This document shows, one piece after another, positions 50,925-60,119 of a stretch of DNA of 64,000 bases. The notes below the pieces were generated by a model. It was not told the DNA's origin, did not search any database, and saw only the letters and a list, made by a program, of their open reading frames with translations. The first letter of the stretch is position 1. Every line of letters begins with the position of its first letter. A program made the translations under genes and the position numbers. Origin of the DNA: Firm-04 sp964463355 (GTDB taxonomy: Bacteria; Bacillota; Clostridia; Oscillospirales; Ruminococcaceae); the NCBI GenBank assembly GCA_964463355.1, contig CAYXBP010000001.1, forward strand, positions 1 to 64,000, read 5' to 3'.

Positions 50925-52388
50925 ATGACAAAAACGGCGATCTATGTGCGGCAATCAGCCGACCGTGCCGACAGTGTAAGTCTGGAAACGCAGGAGCAGC
51001 TTTGCCGCAGCGATGTTCCGCTGGGCGAAGAGGTGACGGTATATGCCGATCGTGGCTTTTCGGGCAAAAATATCAAGCGCCCCTCGCTGAACACCATGTT
51101 GGAGGATATCCGTCGGGGAGAAATTGGTCGTGTGTTGGTCTATAAGCTGGATCGCATCAGCCGGAATCTTGCAGATTTTACAGATTTGCTGCAAATTTTT
51201 TCACGGCACGGCGTGGAGTTTCATTCCCACACCGAGCGTTTTGAAACTGGAACGCCCATGGGGCAGGCAATGCAGAGCTTGCTGATGGTATTTGCTCAGC
51301 TGGAGCGTGAAACCATTAGTGGGCGTGTGCGCGATGCAGCCTTTGCAAGGGCAAAAATCGGGTTTGATACAGGTGGCCCACCGCCCATAGGATTTGCCAA
51401 AGAACCGTTTTTGCTGATGGGCAAGCGTACGCAATATCTGGTGCCAGATGCGAATGCTGAACGCATTGTGGCACTGTTTACGGGGTATGCAAATGCATCA
51501 GCAACGCTCAGCGAGATCGCCGCGCAATGGAATCATGCGCAGTTTTTCACCGCGCGCGGCGGCAAATGGAGTCGTGGGGCACTTTGCAGGATACTGCGCA
51601 ATCCCGTGTATGTGAAAGCCGATTCCGCAGTATATGCACATCTGACAAAGCTTGGCGCAGTACTTTGCATTCCAGATCCACTGCCGCAGGGGCATGGGGT
51701 GTATCTGTATGCTGATCGTCGCGTACAGCACAACAAACTGACTGATCTGCATGATACCTATGCGATTGCAGCCCCCCACAAGGGTCTGGTATCACCTGAT
51801 GTGTGGCTTACTTGTCAGCAGCGCATGACAAAACGGCGCAGCGCTCGCACATTGGGGATGGGGGAACGGACATGGCTCAGCGGCAGTATTTTTTGCAAAC
51901 GATGTGGCAGCGCTGTTACAGCTGTACAGGGCAGAAGTGCATTGTATCTGGTGTGCGGCGGCAAAAAGCGCGGTATTTGCGGAGGCGTGGGTGCAACATG
52001 GCGATGTGACGAAGCTGAACAGCTCATTGGTGGCGTATTGGCAGAGGAATTGCGTATATTGAGTGAGCAGGGGATTGCAGAACCCTGCGCACAGGATATC
52101 ACGGCAAGGCAGACGGTGCATAATCTGCAATTACGGCGTACTGCGCTGATGCGTGCTTTGACCGAGGGCAGCACGGAAACCATTGCAGTGCTGACCGAAG
52201 CCATCACGCAGATTGATGCACGGATTGCTTCCCTTGCTGCAAAGGCAGAGAATGTGTCAGAGCGCAGATATAATCTGCACTTACCGCAGTGGGAAACCTT
52301 GACGACAGCACAAAAAAAGGCCATCGCAAAACAGCTTTTATGCTGTGCGATGGTCGATGAAAACACGATTCACCTTTATTTCAGGTAA
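50925..52388 (+). CDS. Large serine recombinase (orphan)
   Basis: A 487-aa site-specific recombinase. The N-terminal resolvase domain (about 1-140) has YVRQSADRADSVSLETQ with the nucleophile Ser11, YADRGFSGKNIKRP and VYKLDRISRN. A recombinase domain (about 160-265; GFDTGGPPPIGF) and zinc ribbon (about 312-345; FCKRCGSAV, CGGKKRGICGG) follow, then a coiled coil. The length is close to SpoIVCA (about 500), which excises skin in B. subtilis. No phage or transposon genes are adjacent; it stands between cbp and glcK, both on the other strand. The ATG at 50925 follows a weak AAGAGGG. It could move its own lost element, or act on the split dpaA locus. Confidence 0.92.
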   Translation: MTKTAIYVRQSADRADSVSLETQEQLCRSDVPLGEEVTVYADRGFSGKNIKRPSLNTMLEDIRRGEIGRVLVYKLDRISRNLADFTDLLQIFSRHGVEFHSHTERFETGTPMGQAMQSLLMVFAQLERETISGRVRDAAFARAKIGFDTGGPPPIGFAKEPFLLMGKRTQYLVPDANAERIVALFTGYANASATLSEIAAQWNHAQFFTARGGKWSRGALCRILRNPVYVKADSAVYAHLTKLGAVLCIPDPLPQGHGVYLYADRRVQHNKLTDLHDTYAIAAPHKGLVSPDVWLTCQQRMTKRRSARTLGMGERTWLSGSIFCKRCGSAVTAVQGRSALYLVCGGKKRGICGGVGATWRCDEAEQLIGGVLAEELRILSEQGIAEPCAQDITARQTVHNLQLRRTALMRALTEGSTETIAVLTEAITQIDARIASLAAKAENVSERRYNLHLPQWETLTTAQKKAIAKQLLCCAMVDENTIHLYFR

Positions 52389-52390
52389 CA

Positions 52391-52446
52391 CCGCACAAGT
52401 CCAAACGACAGCTTGATTGCGTATCTGTACGCTCAGCCTTGTGCGG
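52391..52446. repeat. Nested inverted repeat after the recombinase gene
   Basis: Perfect 9-base arms CCGCACAAG (52391-52399) and CTTGTGCGG (52438-52446) enclose a smaller GCGTA/TACGC hairpin. It lies between convergent recombinase and glcK genes. It could be a terminator without a T run, or a protein or RNA site. Confidence 0.5.
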
Positions 52447-52465
52447 GAATGCTTTTCCGTAGTGA

Positions 52466-53419
52466 TTATTTTGCCTTGCCTAAGAATGCTGCGCCAATGA
52501 TGCCTGCATCGTTGCCAAGCTTTGCAATGACGATTTCGGTGTTCTTTTCAGAGTTGCGGGTGTAGACCTCTTTTGCCACCAGTTCTTTCACAGGAATCAG
52601 CAGTGCGTCGCCTTCATTGCAAACACCGCCACCGATACAAAGAATATCTGGCTGAAAGATATTGATGGTGTTGGTGATGCCGACAGCGAGTGCTTTGATA
52701 TAGAAATCTACCACAGATTTTGCAGCGGCATCACCAGCTCTCATAGCATCAAATGCAGTGCGCGCGGTGACTTTGCCTTTTTCCTCTGCCATTTTATGCA
52801 TCAGGGATTCAGGATGCTCTGCCATTGCTTCATTGGTCATGCGCACCAGACCCGTTGCAGAGGAGTACACCTCAAAGCAGCCATGTCTGCCGCAGGTACA
52901 GGCGGGACCGTCCATTTGCAGCACGGTGTGCCCGATTTCTGCGCCTGCGGAATTGGAACCAGAATAGATCTTGCCATCTATCACGATACCGCCACCAACG
53001 CCTGTGCCCAGTGTGATGCATACTGCATTGACCGCGCCTTTGGCTGCACCTGCTACATATTCACCGTATGCGGCGGCGTTTGCGTCATTTTCGATAAATG
53101 TGGGGCGTCCTGTTTTTTCTGAAATCCACTTGACCATAGGTACATTCTCAAAGCCCAAATTGTTGGCGTACTCAATGATGCCTGTTTCAGAATTGGCGAT
53201 ACCAGGGGTACCAATGCCGATCCATTCAACCTGTTCAGGGGTCAGCCCAGCATTCTGGATGGCTTGCAGTGCGCATTCTGCCATATCTGCTGCAATTGCA
53301 TCAGCGGGACGAGGGCAATTGGTTTTCATGGTCGCTTTGTCGAGAATCTGATAATTCTCATCGACAACACCTGCTACAATATTGGTGCCGCCAAGGTCGA
53401 TACCGACATAATACTTCAT
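52466..53419 (-). CDS. glcK: ROK-family glucokinase
   Basis: Phosphorylates glucose at C6 using ATP. The 317-aa protein has the N-terminal phosphate loop GIDLGGTN, the substrate segment ENDANAAAYGE, the second phosphate motif CITLGTGVGGGIV, and the zinc site CTCGRHGCFEVY of active ROK kinases. AAGGAG precedes the ATG at 53419. It follows manA by about 40 bases, which supports use of the glucose released by cellobiose phosphorylase. Confidence 0.94.
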   Translation of the reverse strand: MKYYVGIDLGGTNIVAGVVDENYQILDKATMKTNCPRPADAIAADMAECALQAIQNAGLTPEQVEWIGIGTPGIANSETGIIEYANNLGFENVPMVKWISEKTGRPTFIENDANAAAYGEYVAGAAKGAVNAVCITLGTGVGGGIVIDGKIYSGSNSAGAEIGHTVLQMDGPACTCGRHGCFEVYSSATGLVRMTNEAMAEHPESLMHKMAEEKGKVTARTAFDAMRAGDAAAKSVVDFYIKALAVGITNTINIFQPDILCIGGGVCNEGDALLIPVKELVAKEVYTRNSEKNTEIVIAKLGNDAGIIGAAFLGKAK

Positions 53420-53460
53420 AGCGAAATACTCCTTTTGTTTCATTTGGTTGGCATGATGCC

Positions 53461-54441
53461 TTATCGGGGCATGGTACGGGTGCTGAGAATCGTGCAATTC
53501 TTGCTGCGGATGGCGTATTGATCAAAGTTTGCAGGCAGGAATACCGATTCGCCCTTGGTAAGGGACATGAGAACACCCTCATCGTAGACGAGTACCGCTT
53601 CTCCTTCGGTAACCAGCAGATGGGTGTAGGATTCGTCATTGAGTGCAGGGAACTGTGCATCGCCGTTGATGTGCAGCTCCCATGTGGTGAATTGCGGGCA
53701 GGTTGCGATCATTGCGGAGGAGTAGCCTTCATACTCCATGGGCGGACGCTTCATGCAAGGGGGGGCAGCCCATGTTTTGGTCACGTCCACCGCCTTGTCG
53801 ATGTGCAGTTCACGGGGTTTACCATCTGCACCGATGCGGTCGTAATCGTACACACGGTAGGTGAGATTGGAGTTTTGCTGGATTTCTGCGATCAAAATGC
53901 CTGCGCCAATGGCGTGGAGCGTGCCTGCCTCAATAAAGAACACATCGCCCTTGTGTACGGGCACCAGACGCACATAATCCAGCAGGGTGCCATCCTGAAT
54001 ATGGACGCGGAACTCCTCTTTGGAAAGCTCGCGGCTGAAGCCGTAGGCGAGGGCTGCACCTTCTTCGCAGTCCACGATATACCAGCATTCGGTCTTGCCG
54101 TTTTGGCCGTTCTCATTTTCTCGTGCGTAGTGATCATCGGGATGAACCTGCACGCTGAGATCCTGACAGGCATCAATCAGCTTGATAAGCACGGGAAAGC
54201 TGGAAAAATTGGCAGCACCTCTGCCAACCAGAGTTTTCCAGTCATGTTCAAGGTACGCAGTCAGAGTCATGCCTTTGTTGGGGCCATTCATGATGATAGA
54301 TTCACCAGCGGGGTGGCAGGAAAGTTCCCAGCTTTCTGCGATGCGCTCCATATCGCCGCAGGGACGTTTGAATTCATCGCGCAGGCGGGTTCCGCCCCAG
54401 ATATAATCCTGAAACGCTGGTTTCAGTTTTAACGGTTCCAT
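53461..54441 (-). CDS. manA: Mannose-6-phosphate isomerase, class I
   Basis: Interconverts mannose 6-phosphate and fructose 6-phosphate. The 326-aa Firmicute short form shows zinc-site residues in VQVHPDDHYA and FFIEAGTLHAIGAG, and the family opening LKPAFQDYIWGGTRL. GGAGGG precedes the ATG. It lies 25 bases behind uvrC and before glcK. It would handle mannose from the mannanase, which fits the glycan theme. Confidence 0.94.
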   Translation of the reverse strand: MEPLKLKPAFQDYIWGGTRLRDEFKRPCGDMERIAESWELSCHPAGESIIMNGPNKGMTLTAYLEHDWKTLVGRGAANFSSFPVLIKLIDACQDLSVQVHPDDHYARENENGQNGKTECWYIVDCEEGAALAYGFSRELSKEEFRVHIQDGTLLDYVRLVPVHKGDVFFIEAGTLHAIGAGILIAEIQQNSNLTYRVYDYDRIGADGKPRELHIDKAVDVTKTWAAPPCMKRPPMEYEGYSSAMIATCPQFTTWELHINGDAQFPALNDESYTHLLVTEGEAVLVYDEGVLMSLTKGESVFLPANFDQYAIRSKNCTILSTRTMPR

Positions 54442-54466
54442 AGTATTCCCTCCTTAAGGTGTGATT

Positions 54467-56347
54467 TTACATACTGCTTGGGCTTTCATCATCAGGGAGC
54501 TGTGCAATGCGTTCATGCAAGGCAGTTGCCGTTGCAAGAGAAACCGCAGCGGTTTTGGCGAGTTCTTCTATGGTGGCGGCTTTTAGCTGCGCGCGGGTTT
54601 TATAGGTCAGCAGTAGTTTGCGCGCTTTTTGTTCGCCGATGCCCTTCACTTCGGTCAGCGTGAGAGCGTAGCTGCTTTGCTTGTGCTTGGTTTTCATATA
54701 TTGTACAGCGTAGCGGTGTACCTCGTCCTGAATACGGGTCAACAGAGAAAACGCTCCTGGCTTGTCGCGCAGAGATAACTCGCCGCCGTGCATTGCAATC
54801 GCTCTGGTGCGGTGCTTGTCGTCTTTTACCATACCAAATAGCGGCACATTGATTTTCAACTCCTGCAAAATGGGTGTTACGGCAGAAACATGCCCCTTTC
54901 CGCCGTCCAGTAGGATCAGATCCGGCAGAACTGCGAAGCTGTTTTTTTCGGTATCGGGGGTGCTGCCATTGGCGTGGGCGGATTTGTATTCCGTTAGCCT
55001 ACGCCGTATTACCTCTTGCATGGCAGCGTAGTCATTCTGAATTTGGATTTCCTTGATGGAGAAGCGTCGGTAAGCAGATTTCAGCGGTCTGCCGTTTTCA
55101 AATACCACCATACCCGCCACCATGGCGGCTGAGGACAGGTTGGAGATATCGTATGCTTCGATGCGCACTGGTGGATGTGCAAGCCCCATAATGCGACCTA
55201 ATTCTTCGAGTTCCAACAGTTCTTTGCCCGTGCGCCCGGATTGGATGGAGAGTTTTTCGCTTGCATTTTGCTTGGCACGCAGCAGCAAGCGATGACGAAT
55301 GCCCTTTTGCGGTACTGTCAGTGTGACGGCGTGCCCTGCCTGTGCGCGTAGCATATCCGTGAGCAGTTCAGATTCTTCAGGTAACTGTTCAAGCAATATG
55401 GTGCGTGGCAGATCTTTGTCGCTTTTGCCACTGTAATACTGTGGAAGAAACTCATCCAAGGGGGAGTCCGTCAGTGCGTGATCCGTGAAATAAAATGATG
55501 TCTGATCGCAGAGCCTGCCACCGCGGTACATCAGTACTGAAACCACAGAAGTTTTTGGGGACTGTGCCATCGCGATGCAGTCGGTATCCTCTGGAACAGC
55601 ATCGACAATATCCTGTGATTCTCCTGCGCGGCGAATGGCACTGATCCGATCGCGCAGCCGTGCAGCCTCTTCAAAATCCAGACGCTCTGCGGCGGCGGTC
55701 ATGCGATTTTCCAGCAAGGAAATAGTTTTATCACCGCCATTTTTGATGAAGCGTACTGCATCATTGACGGTTTCGGCATAGGCAGCAGCGGATATTTTAC
55801 CGCGACACACGCCCATGCATTGCCCGATGTGATAATTCAGGCAGGGGCGCTGCTTGCCGAATGCTGATGGGAAAGGCTTGCCGCAGGTTGGCAGCTGAAA
55901 AAGACGATTGACCTCTGCGGCGGTTTGTTTTGCCACAAAGCCGCTCATGTAAGGTCCCAGATATTCTCCTGGCGCGGTGGTGTTAACCTCTGCGGTGATA
56001 CGAGAAAAGGGCGGCGGCGAAATACGGATATAGTGGTATCCCTTATCGTCTTTCAGCAGGATGTTATAGGGCGGTTTGTGCTGCTTGATGAGAGAGCATT
56101 CCAGTACCAACGCTTCGTATTCAGAGCCAGTTACGATGAAATCATAGTCATGCACCTGTGAAACCATAGCAGCCGTTTTTGCCGTATGATCAGGGTGATC
56201 GCGAAAATAGCTTGTCACACGGTTACGCAGATTCTTAGCTTTGCCAATGTACAGGATCTTTTCCTGTTTGTTTTTCATGATATACACGCCTGGTTCTGTG
56301 GTCAGGCAGGCGGTTTTTTCTTGCAGATATGGCAGGCGTGGATTCAT
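54467..56347 (-). CDS. uvrC: Excinuclease ABC subunit C
   Basis: Makes both incisions in nucleotide excision repair. The 626-aa protein has the GIY-YIG domain (about 17-95; PGVYIMKNKQEKILYIGKAKNLRNRV), a Cys-rich stretch (CGKPFPSAFGKQRPCLNYHIGQCMGVC), the UVR motif near 195-230, the RNase H-like domain with LILLDGGKGHVSAV, and a terminal HhH pair (GIGEQKARKLL). The ATG overlaps the preceding stop by four bases. Confidence 0.96.
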   Translation of the reverse strand: MNPRLPYLQEKTACLTTEPGVYIMKNKQEKILYIGKAKNLRNRVTSYFRDHPDHTAKTAAMVSQVHDYDFIVTGSEYEALVLECSLIKQHKPPYNILLKDDKGYHYIRISPPPFSRITAEVNTTAPGEYLGPYMSGFVAKQTAAEVNRLFQLPTCGKPFPSAFGKQRPCLNYHIGQCMGVCRGKISAAAYAETVNDAVRFIKNGGDKTISLLENRMTAAAERLDFEEAARLRDRISAIRRAGESQDIVDAVPEDTDCIAMAQSPKTSVVSVLMYRGGRLCDQTSFYFTDHALTDSPLDEFLPQYYSGKSDKDLPRTILLEQLPEESELLTDMLRAQAGHAVTLTVPQKGIRHRLLLRAKQNASEKLSIQSGRTGKELLELEELGRIMGLAHPPVRIEAYDISNLSSAAMVAGMVVFENGRPLKSAYRRFSIKEIQIQNDYAAMQEVIRRRLTEYKSAHANGSTPDTEKNSFAVLPDLILLDGGKGHVSAVTPILQELKINVPLFGMVKDDKHRTRAIAMHGGELSLRDKPGAFSLLTRIQDEVHRYAVQYMKTKHKQSSYALTLTEVKGIGEQKARKLLLTYKTRAQLKAATIEELAKTAAVSLATATALHERIAQLPDDESPSSM

Positions 56348-57300
56348 GGATCCTGCTCCTCGCTGTCATCATCGTTGAATATCTCGTCATCGTTGTCCAC
56401 ACCAAATTCGTACTCGAAGTCTGCATCATCGGTAAGTTTTTCAACGGGGTCACTTTGCGGGGTAAGCCTTTGGGCTGCTGCAAACGCTTTCTTGCGTAGT
56501 TTTTGCGCGGCGGTTTCGTGAACAGACTCCTGCAACATGGGGGAATCGGCAAACATGGTAGAGGAAAAATCTGTGGCTTTTGCCTTGTCGCCGTAGCAGT
56601 CGATGTCCACTTCCTCATTGCGCACCAGATGAATCATAGCGGTGAAGAAGAAGATATACGCAAATGCGTTGAGGAGAATACTTGCATACACGCGGTACCC
56701 TGCCAGCCCCAAGAACATTCCTGCAAGAATTAGTGAGCTGTTAATTATTACAACGGTTTGTAATTTTTTACTTTCGGGGGCAAGCATCAGCAGGGAAAGC
56801 GACACGCCTCCTGAGAAAATTGCGTGGCAGATGGTAAGCGCAAGTGAAAGCCCGTTATAAGGAATAAACGGCAGAAAATCGAATTCCAGTAGCATGAGTA
56901 CGACCTCTACCACGATATAGCATATCAGGAGGATCTTCATCGGCAAACGCTGCCGCACCAGACGATCCAGCCACACAACGCAGAGCGTAAAAAGCGCAAA
57001 AGCGGTCGCCTCAACACCATATGCAATGATCTCAAAGGGAATGACAAAGTTTCCGTTTTTTGCCAGAGAATAGTAATAGATCAGGCAGATGACGATAAAT
57101 ACCACAAACAGGATATTGGCTATGCGGCCAAGCTTCATACAATCCATAACAGTGTATTCGCGCTTCGGCTCTGCCTTTTGCGCATATGCCTGCTTACGGT
57201 AGGGCTGCTTTGATTCTGCCGTCTTGCTGTTTTTCTTTTTTTGCCCAGCGGACTTTGGCTGCGGCGCAGGCGTATGTTTTGGTGGATGTTTTTTCGCCAT
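56344..57300 (-). CDS. Polytopic membrane protein, unrecognised
   Basis: A 318-aa protein. Residues 1-55 are Lys/Pro/Gln-rich and cytosolic; about seven membrane segments span 60-230; the tail (about 230-318) is acidic and ends EIFNDDDSEEQDP. No catalytic motif is seen and no family can be named. It lies between purD (36 bases upstream) and uvrC (overlap of four bases), so it is co-transcribed with both. Confidence 0.75.
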   Translation of the reverse strand: MAKKHPPKHTPAPQPKSAGQKKKNSKTAESKQPYRKQAYAQKAEPKREYTVMDCMKLGRIANILFVVFIVICLIYYYSLAKNGNFVIPFEIIAYGVEATAFALFTLCVVWLDRLVRQRLPMKILLICYIVVEVVLMLLEFDFLPFIPYNGLSLALTICHAIFSGGVSLSLLMLAPESKKLQTVVIINSSLILAGMFLGLAGYRVYASILLNAFAYIFFFTAMIHLVRNEEVDIDCYGDKAKATDFSSTMFADSPMLQESVHETAAQKLRKKAFAAAQRLTPQSDPVEKLTDDADFEYEFGVDNDDEIFNDDDSEEQDP

Positions 57301-57336
57301 CGGGCGTGCCTCCTCTCACGGGGAAATTCTTACCAT

Positions 57337-58617
57337 TCAGCCCTTGGCTGCCAGTGCGCGTCGACCGATATCGGTGCGCCAGTGTGCTGCCTCAAAGGAG
57401 ATATCATTTACTGCGGCATATGCCTTTGTCAGTGCGTTTTCAAGGGTATCTGCCTGTGCAGTCACGCCCAATACTCTGCCACCGTTGGTGTAGAATACAT
57501 CATTCTGAAGCAGTGTACCTGCATGATACACGGCAGCGTTTTTGTGCTGACCATTTGCCTCCAGCCCCATGATTGCCTTGTGCTTTTGATATGCACCCGG
57601 GTAACCGCCGCTTGCCATAATGACGCAGGCGCAGGCACCATTCTTCCACTGTATGGGCAGATCTGCCAGCGTTTGATTTTCCACAGCCTCCATGATATCC
57701 AGCAGGTCATTTTCGAGCATCGGCAGAACCACCTGTGTTTCAGGATCGCCAAAGCGACAATTGTACTCGATCACCTTTACACCATTGGGCGTTGCCATCA
57801 AGCCGAAATACAGGCAGCCGCGGAAGCTTCTACCCTCTGCGTTCATGGCAGCAATGGTAGGCAGAAAGATATTCTGCATACATTCTTCGGCGACAGCTTC
57901 GGTGTAGTAGGGATTGGGAGAAACCGTACCCATGCCGCCGGTATTCTTGCCATTGTCGCCATCCAGTGCGCGTTTATGATCCATAGAAGAAATCATAGGG
58001 ACGACCGTTTTGCCATCGGTAAAAGCAAGCACGGAGATTTCAGGGCCAGTGAGGAAATCCTCCACCACCAGGCGGGAGCCACTTTCACCGAAGATTTTGT
58101 CTTCCATCATGGAACGTACTGCTTCGATGGCTTCCTCTTCATTTTGTGCGATGATCACACCTTTGCCCAGCGCAAGACCGTCCGCCTTGATGACGGTGGG
58201 GTAACTGTTTTGCTGCTTGAGGTAAGCAATGGCATCATTGGCATTGGTAAAGACTGCGTAGCCTGCGGTGGGAATATGATATTGCTGCATCAGATTTTTA
58301 GAGAACACCTTGCTGCCTTCAATTATGGCGGCTGCTTTAGAAGGCCCAAATACATGGAAGCCGTTTTCGCGTAGCATATCCGCCATACCCATAACCAGGG
58401 GATCATCGGGGGCAACAAAGACCCAATCCACGGCAAGTTCTTTTGCCAGTGCCAGCATACCATTCAAATCGGTTGCGGCAACGGGGTAGCAATCGGCAAA
58501 CTTTGCAATGCCGCCGTTGCCAGGGGCACAATACAGTTTGGTGATACGAGGGCTTTCTGCCAACTTCATGATGATGGCGTGTTCTCTGCCACCACCACCT
58601 ACAACAAGAACTTTCAT
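57337..58617 (-). CDS. purD: Phosphoribosylamine-glycine ligase
   Basis: ATP-grasp enzyme, second step of purine synthesis. The 426-aa protein opens with MKVLVVGGGGREHAI and has the family blocks APGNGGIAKFAD, VKADGLALGKGVI, SFADGK-like LAFTDGKTVV, GNDGKNTGGMGT-like DNGKNTGGMGTVSPNPY, and the metal-binding EYNCRFGDPETQ. AAAGGAT precedes the ATG. It is 281 bases behind the AICARFT gene. Confidence 0.95.
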   Translation of the reverse strand: MKVLVVGGGGREHAIIMKLAESPRITKLYCAPGNGGIAKFADCYPVAATDLNGMLALAKELAVDWVFVAPDDPLVMGMADMLRENGFHVFGPSKAAAIIEGSKVFSKNLMQQYHIPTAGYAVFTNANDAIAYLKQQNSYPTVIKADGLALGKGVIIAQNEEEAIEAVRSMMEDKIFGESGSRLVVEDFLTGPEISVLAFTDGKTVVPMISSMDHKRALDGDNGKNTGGMGTVSPNPYYTEAVAEECMQNIFLPTIAAMNAEGRSFRGCLYFGLMATPNGVKVIEYNCRFGDPETQVVLPMLENDLLDIMEAVENQTLADLPIQWKNGACACVIMASGGYPGAYQKHKAIMGLEANGQHKNAAVYHAGTLLQNDVFYTNGGRVLGVTAQADTLENALTKAYAAVNDISFEAAHWRTDIGRRALAAKG

Positions 58618-58674
58618 AGGTGATATCCTTTCAGAAGATATGTATTTCTAAGAAAAATATGTTTCGTACAACGG

Positions 58675-58702
58675 AATATACAGAAACGCAATTCCTGTGC
58701 AA
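58675..58702 (-). promoter_or_regulatory. Possible internal promoter before purD
   Basis: Minus-strand TTGCAC (58702-58697), 16 bases, TATATT (58680-58675), in the 281-base gap of the purine cluster. The rest of the gap holds no gene. Confidence 0.4.
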
Positions 58703-58898
58703 TGCCACATGATACGATCAATTTTACATGGTTATATGCCATTGCACAGAAACAGCAGGCATCCGTTTATGCCGTGGTAGAGGTTATTCTGCTATGCGGC
58801 AACATACGTCGCGGACATAGCAGCTCCTCTGTTTCGGAGTGCATGGTACGGGGATGCGTGCGATATTGCCCACATCGCCCGTACATACACGGTAAAAA

Positions 58899-60083
58899 TC
58901 AGTGGTGGAACAAACGCAAACCACAAAATGCCATGGCGATACCATATTTATTGCACTGCGCGATGACGATATCATCACGGATAGAACCGCCTGGCTCTAC
59001 GATATAATCGACACCGCTTTTGTGGGCACGGTCGATGTTATCGGGGAAGGGGAAGAACGCATCGGAGCCAAGGCATACGCCAGTATTTTGCGCGATCCAT
59101 GCCTGCCGTTCTTCTTTGGTGAATACAGGGGGCTTCACGGTAAACAAACGCTCCCACTCGCCGTCTGCCAGCACATCCATGTAATCCTCGCCGATGTACA
59201 GATCAATGGCATTGTCGCGGTCAGGGCGCTTAACATCGTCACGGAATGGTAAATTCAGCACCTGTGGTGATTGACGCAGCCACCAGTTATCTGCCTTTGT
59301 GCCAGCCAGACGAGTGCAATGGATACGAGATTGCTGTCCTGCGCCGATACCGATTGCCTGCCCATCCTTGACATAGCACACAGAATTGGACTGGGTATAC
59401 TTCAGGGTGATCAGCGAGATGATGAGATCACGTTTTTTCTCCTCAGGGATATCCTTGTTTTCGGTGACCATGTTGGTCAGCATAGTTTGCGCGTTGATTG
59501 CCAGCTCGTTTCTGCCCTGCTCAAAGGTAATACCGAACACCTCTTTATGCTCGATGGGCGCAGGCTGATAGTTGGGATCAATCTGCACGATGTTATAGTT
59601 GCCCTTGCGCTTGGTTTTGAGGATTTCCAATGCTTCATCGGTGTAGCCGGGAGCGATGATGCCATCGGAAACCTCGCGTGCGATGAGCTTTGCGGTGCAG
59701 GCATCACACACATCGGAGAGGGAGATCCAGTCACCAAAGCTGGACATTCTGTCTGCACCTCTTGCTCTTGCATAGGCACAGGCAAGAGGGGAAAGCTCGC
59801 CGAGGTCATCCACAAAGTAGATTTTCTTCAGTGTGTCGGAAAGAGGCAGACCGATTGCCGCGCCAGCAGGGGATACATGCTTGAATGAGGTAGCTGCGCA
59901 CATTCCAGTTGCCTCTTTCAGTTCACGTACAAGCTGCCATCCGTTAAAGGCATCCAGCAGATTGATATAGCCAGGGTTGCCAGAAAGCACTGTAATGGGC
60001 AGATCACTGCCGTCGTTCATAAAGATACGTGCAGGCTTTTGATTGGGGTTGCAGCCGTATTTCAGCAGACGCTCATTTGCCAT
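58899..60083 (-). CDS. AICAR formyltransferase (stand-alone PurH domain)
   Basis: Transfers a formyl group from 10-formyl-THF to AICAR. The 394-aa protein matches only the C-terminal AICARFT half of PurH; no MGS-like IMP cyclohydrolase domain is attached. Landmarks: LKYGCNPNQKPARI, SFKHVSPAGAAIG, FGDWISLSD, and QSRIHCTRLAGTKADNWWLRQSP with the catalytic Lys region. GGAG precedes the ATG. The missing cyclohydrolase is supplied by the next gene upstream. Confidence 0.93.
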   Translation of the reverse strand: MANERLLKYGCNPNQKPARIFMNDGSDLPITVLSGNPGYINLLDAFNGWQLVRELKEATGMCAATSFKHVSPAGAAIGLPLSDTLKKIYFVDDLGELSPLACAYARARGADRMSSFGDWISLSDVCDACTAKLIAREVSDGIIAPGYTDEALEILKTKRKGNYNIVQIDPNYQPAPIEHKEVFGITFEQGRNELAINAQTMLTNMVTENKDIPEEKKRDLIISLITLKYTQSNSVCYVKDGQAIGIGAGQQSRIHCTRLAGTKADNWWLRQSPQVLNLPFRDDVKRPDRDNAIDLYIGEDYMDVLADGEWERLFTVKPPVFTKEERQAWIAQNTGVCLGSDAFFPFPDNIDRAHKSGVDYIVEPGGSIRDDIVIAQCNKYGIAMAFCGLRLFHH

Positions 60084-60119
60084 AATAACGCTCCGTTTCT
60101 CGCCGTATGGCGGTTGTTT

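Noticed and set aside
58618..58898. A gene in the gap between AICARFT and purD.
   Set aside because: Open frames here are short, lack ribosome sites and overlap neighbours on the opposite strand.
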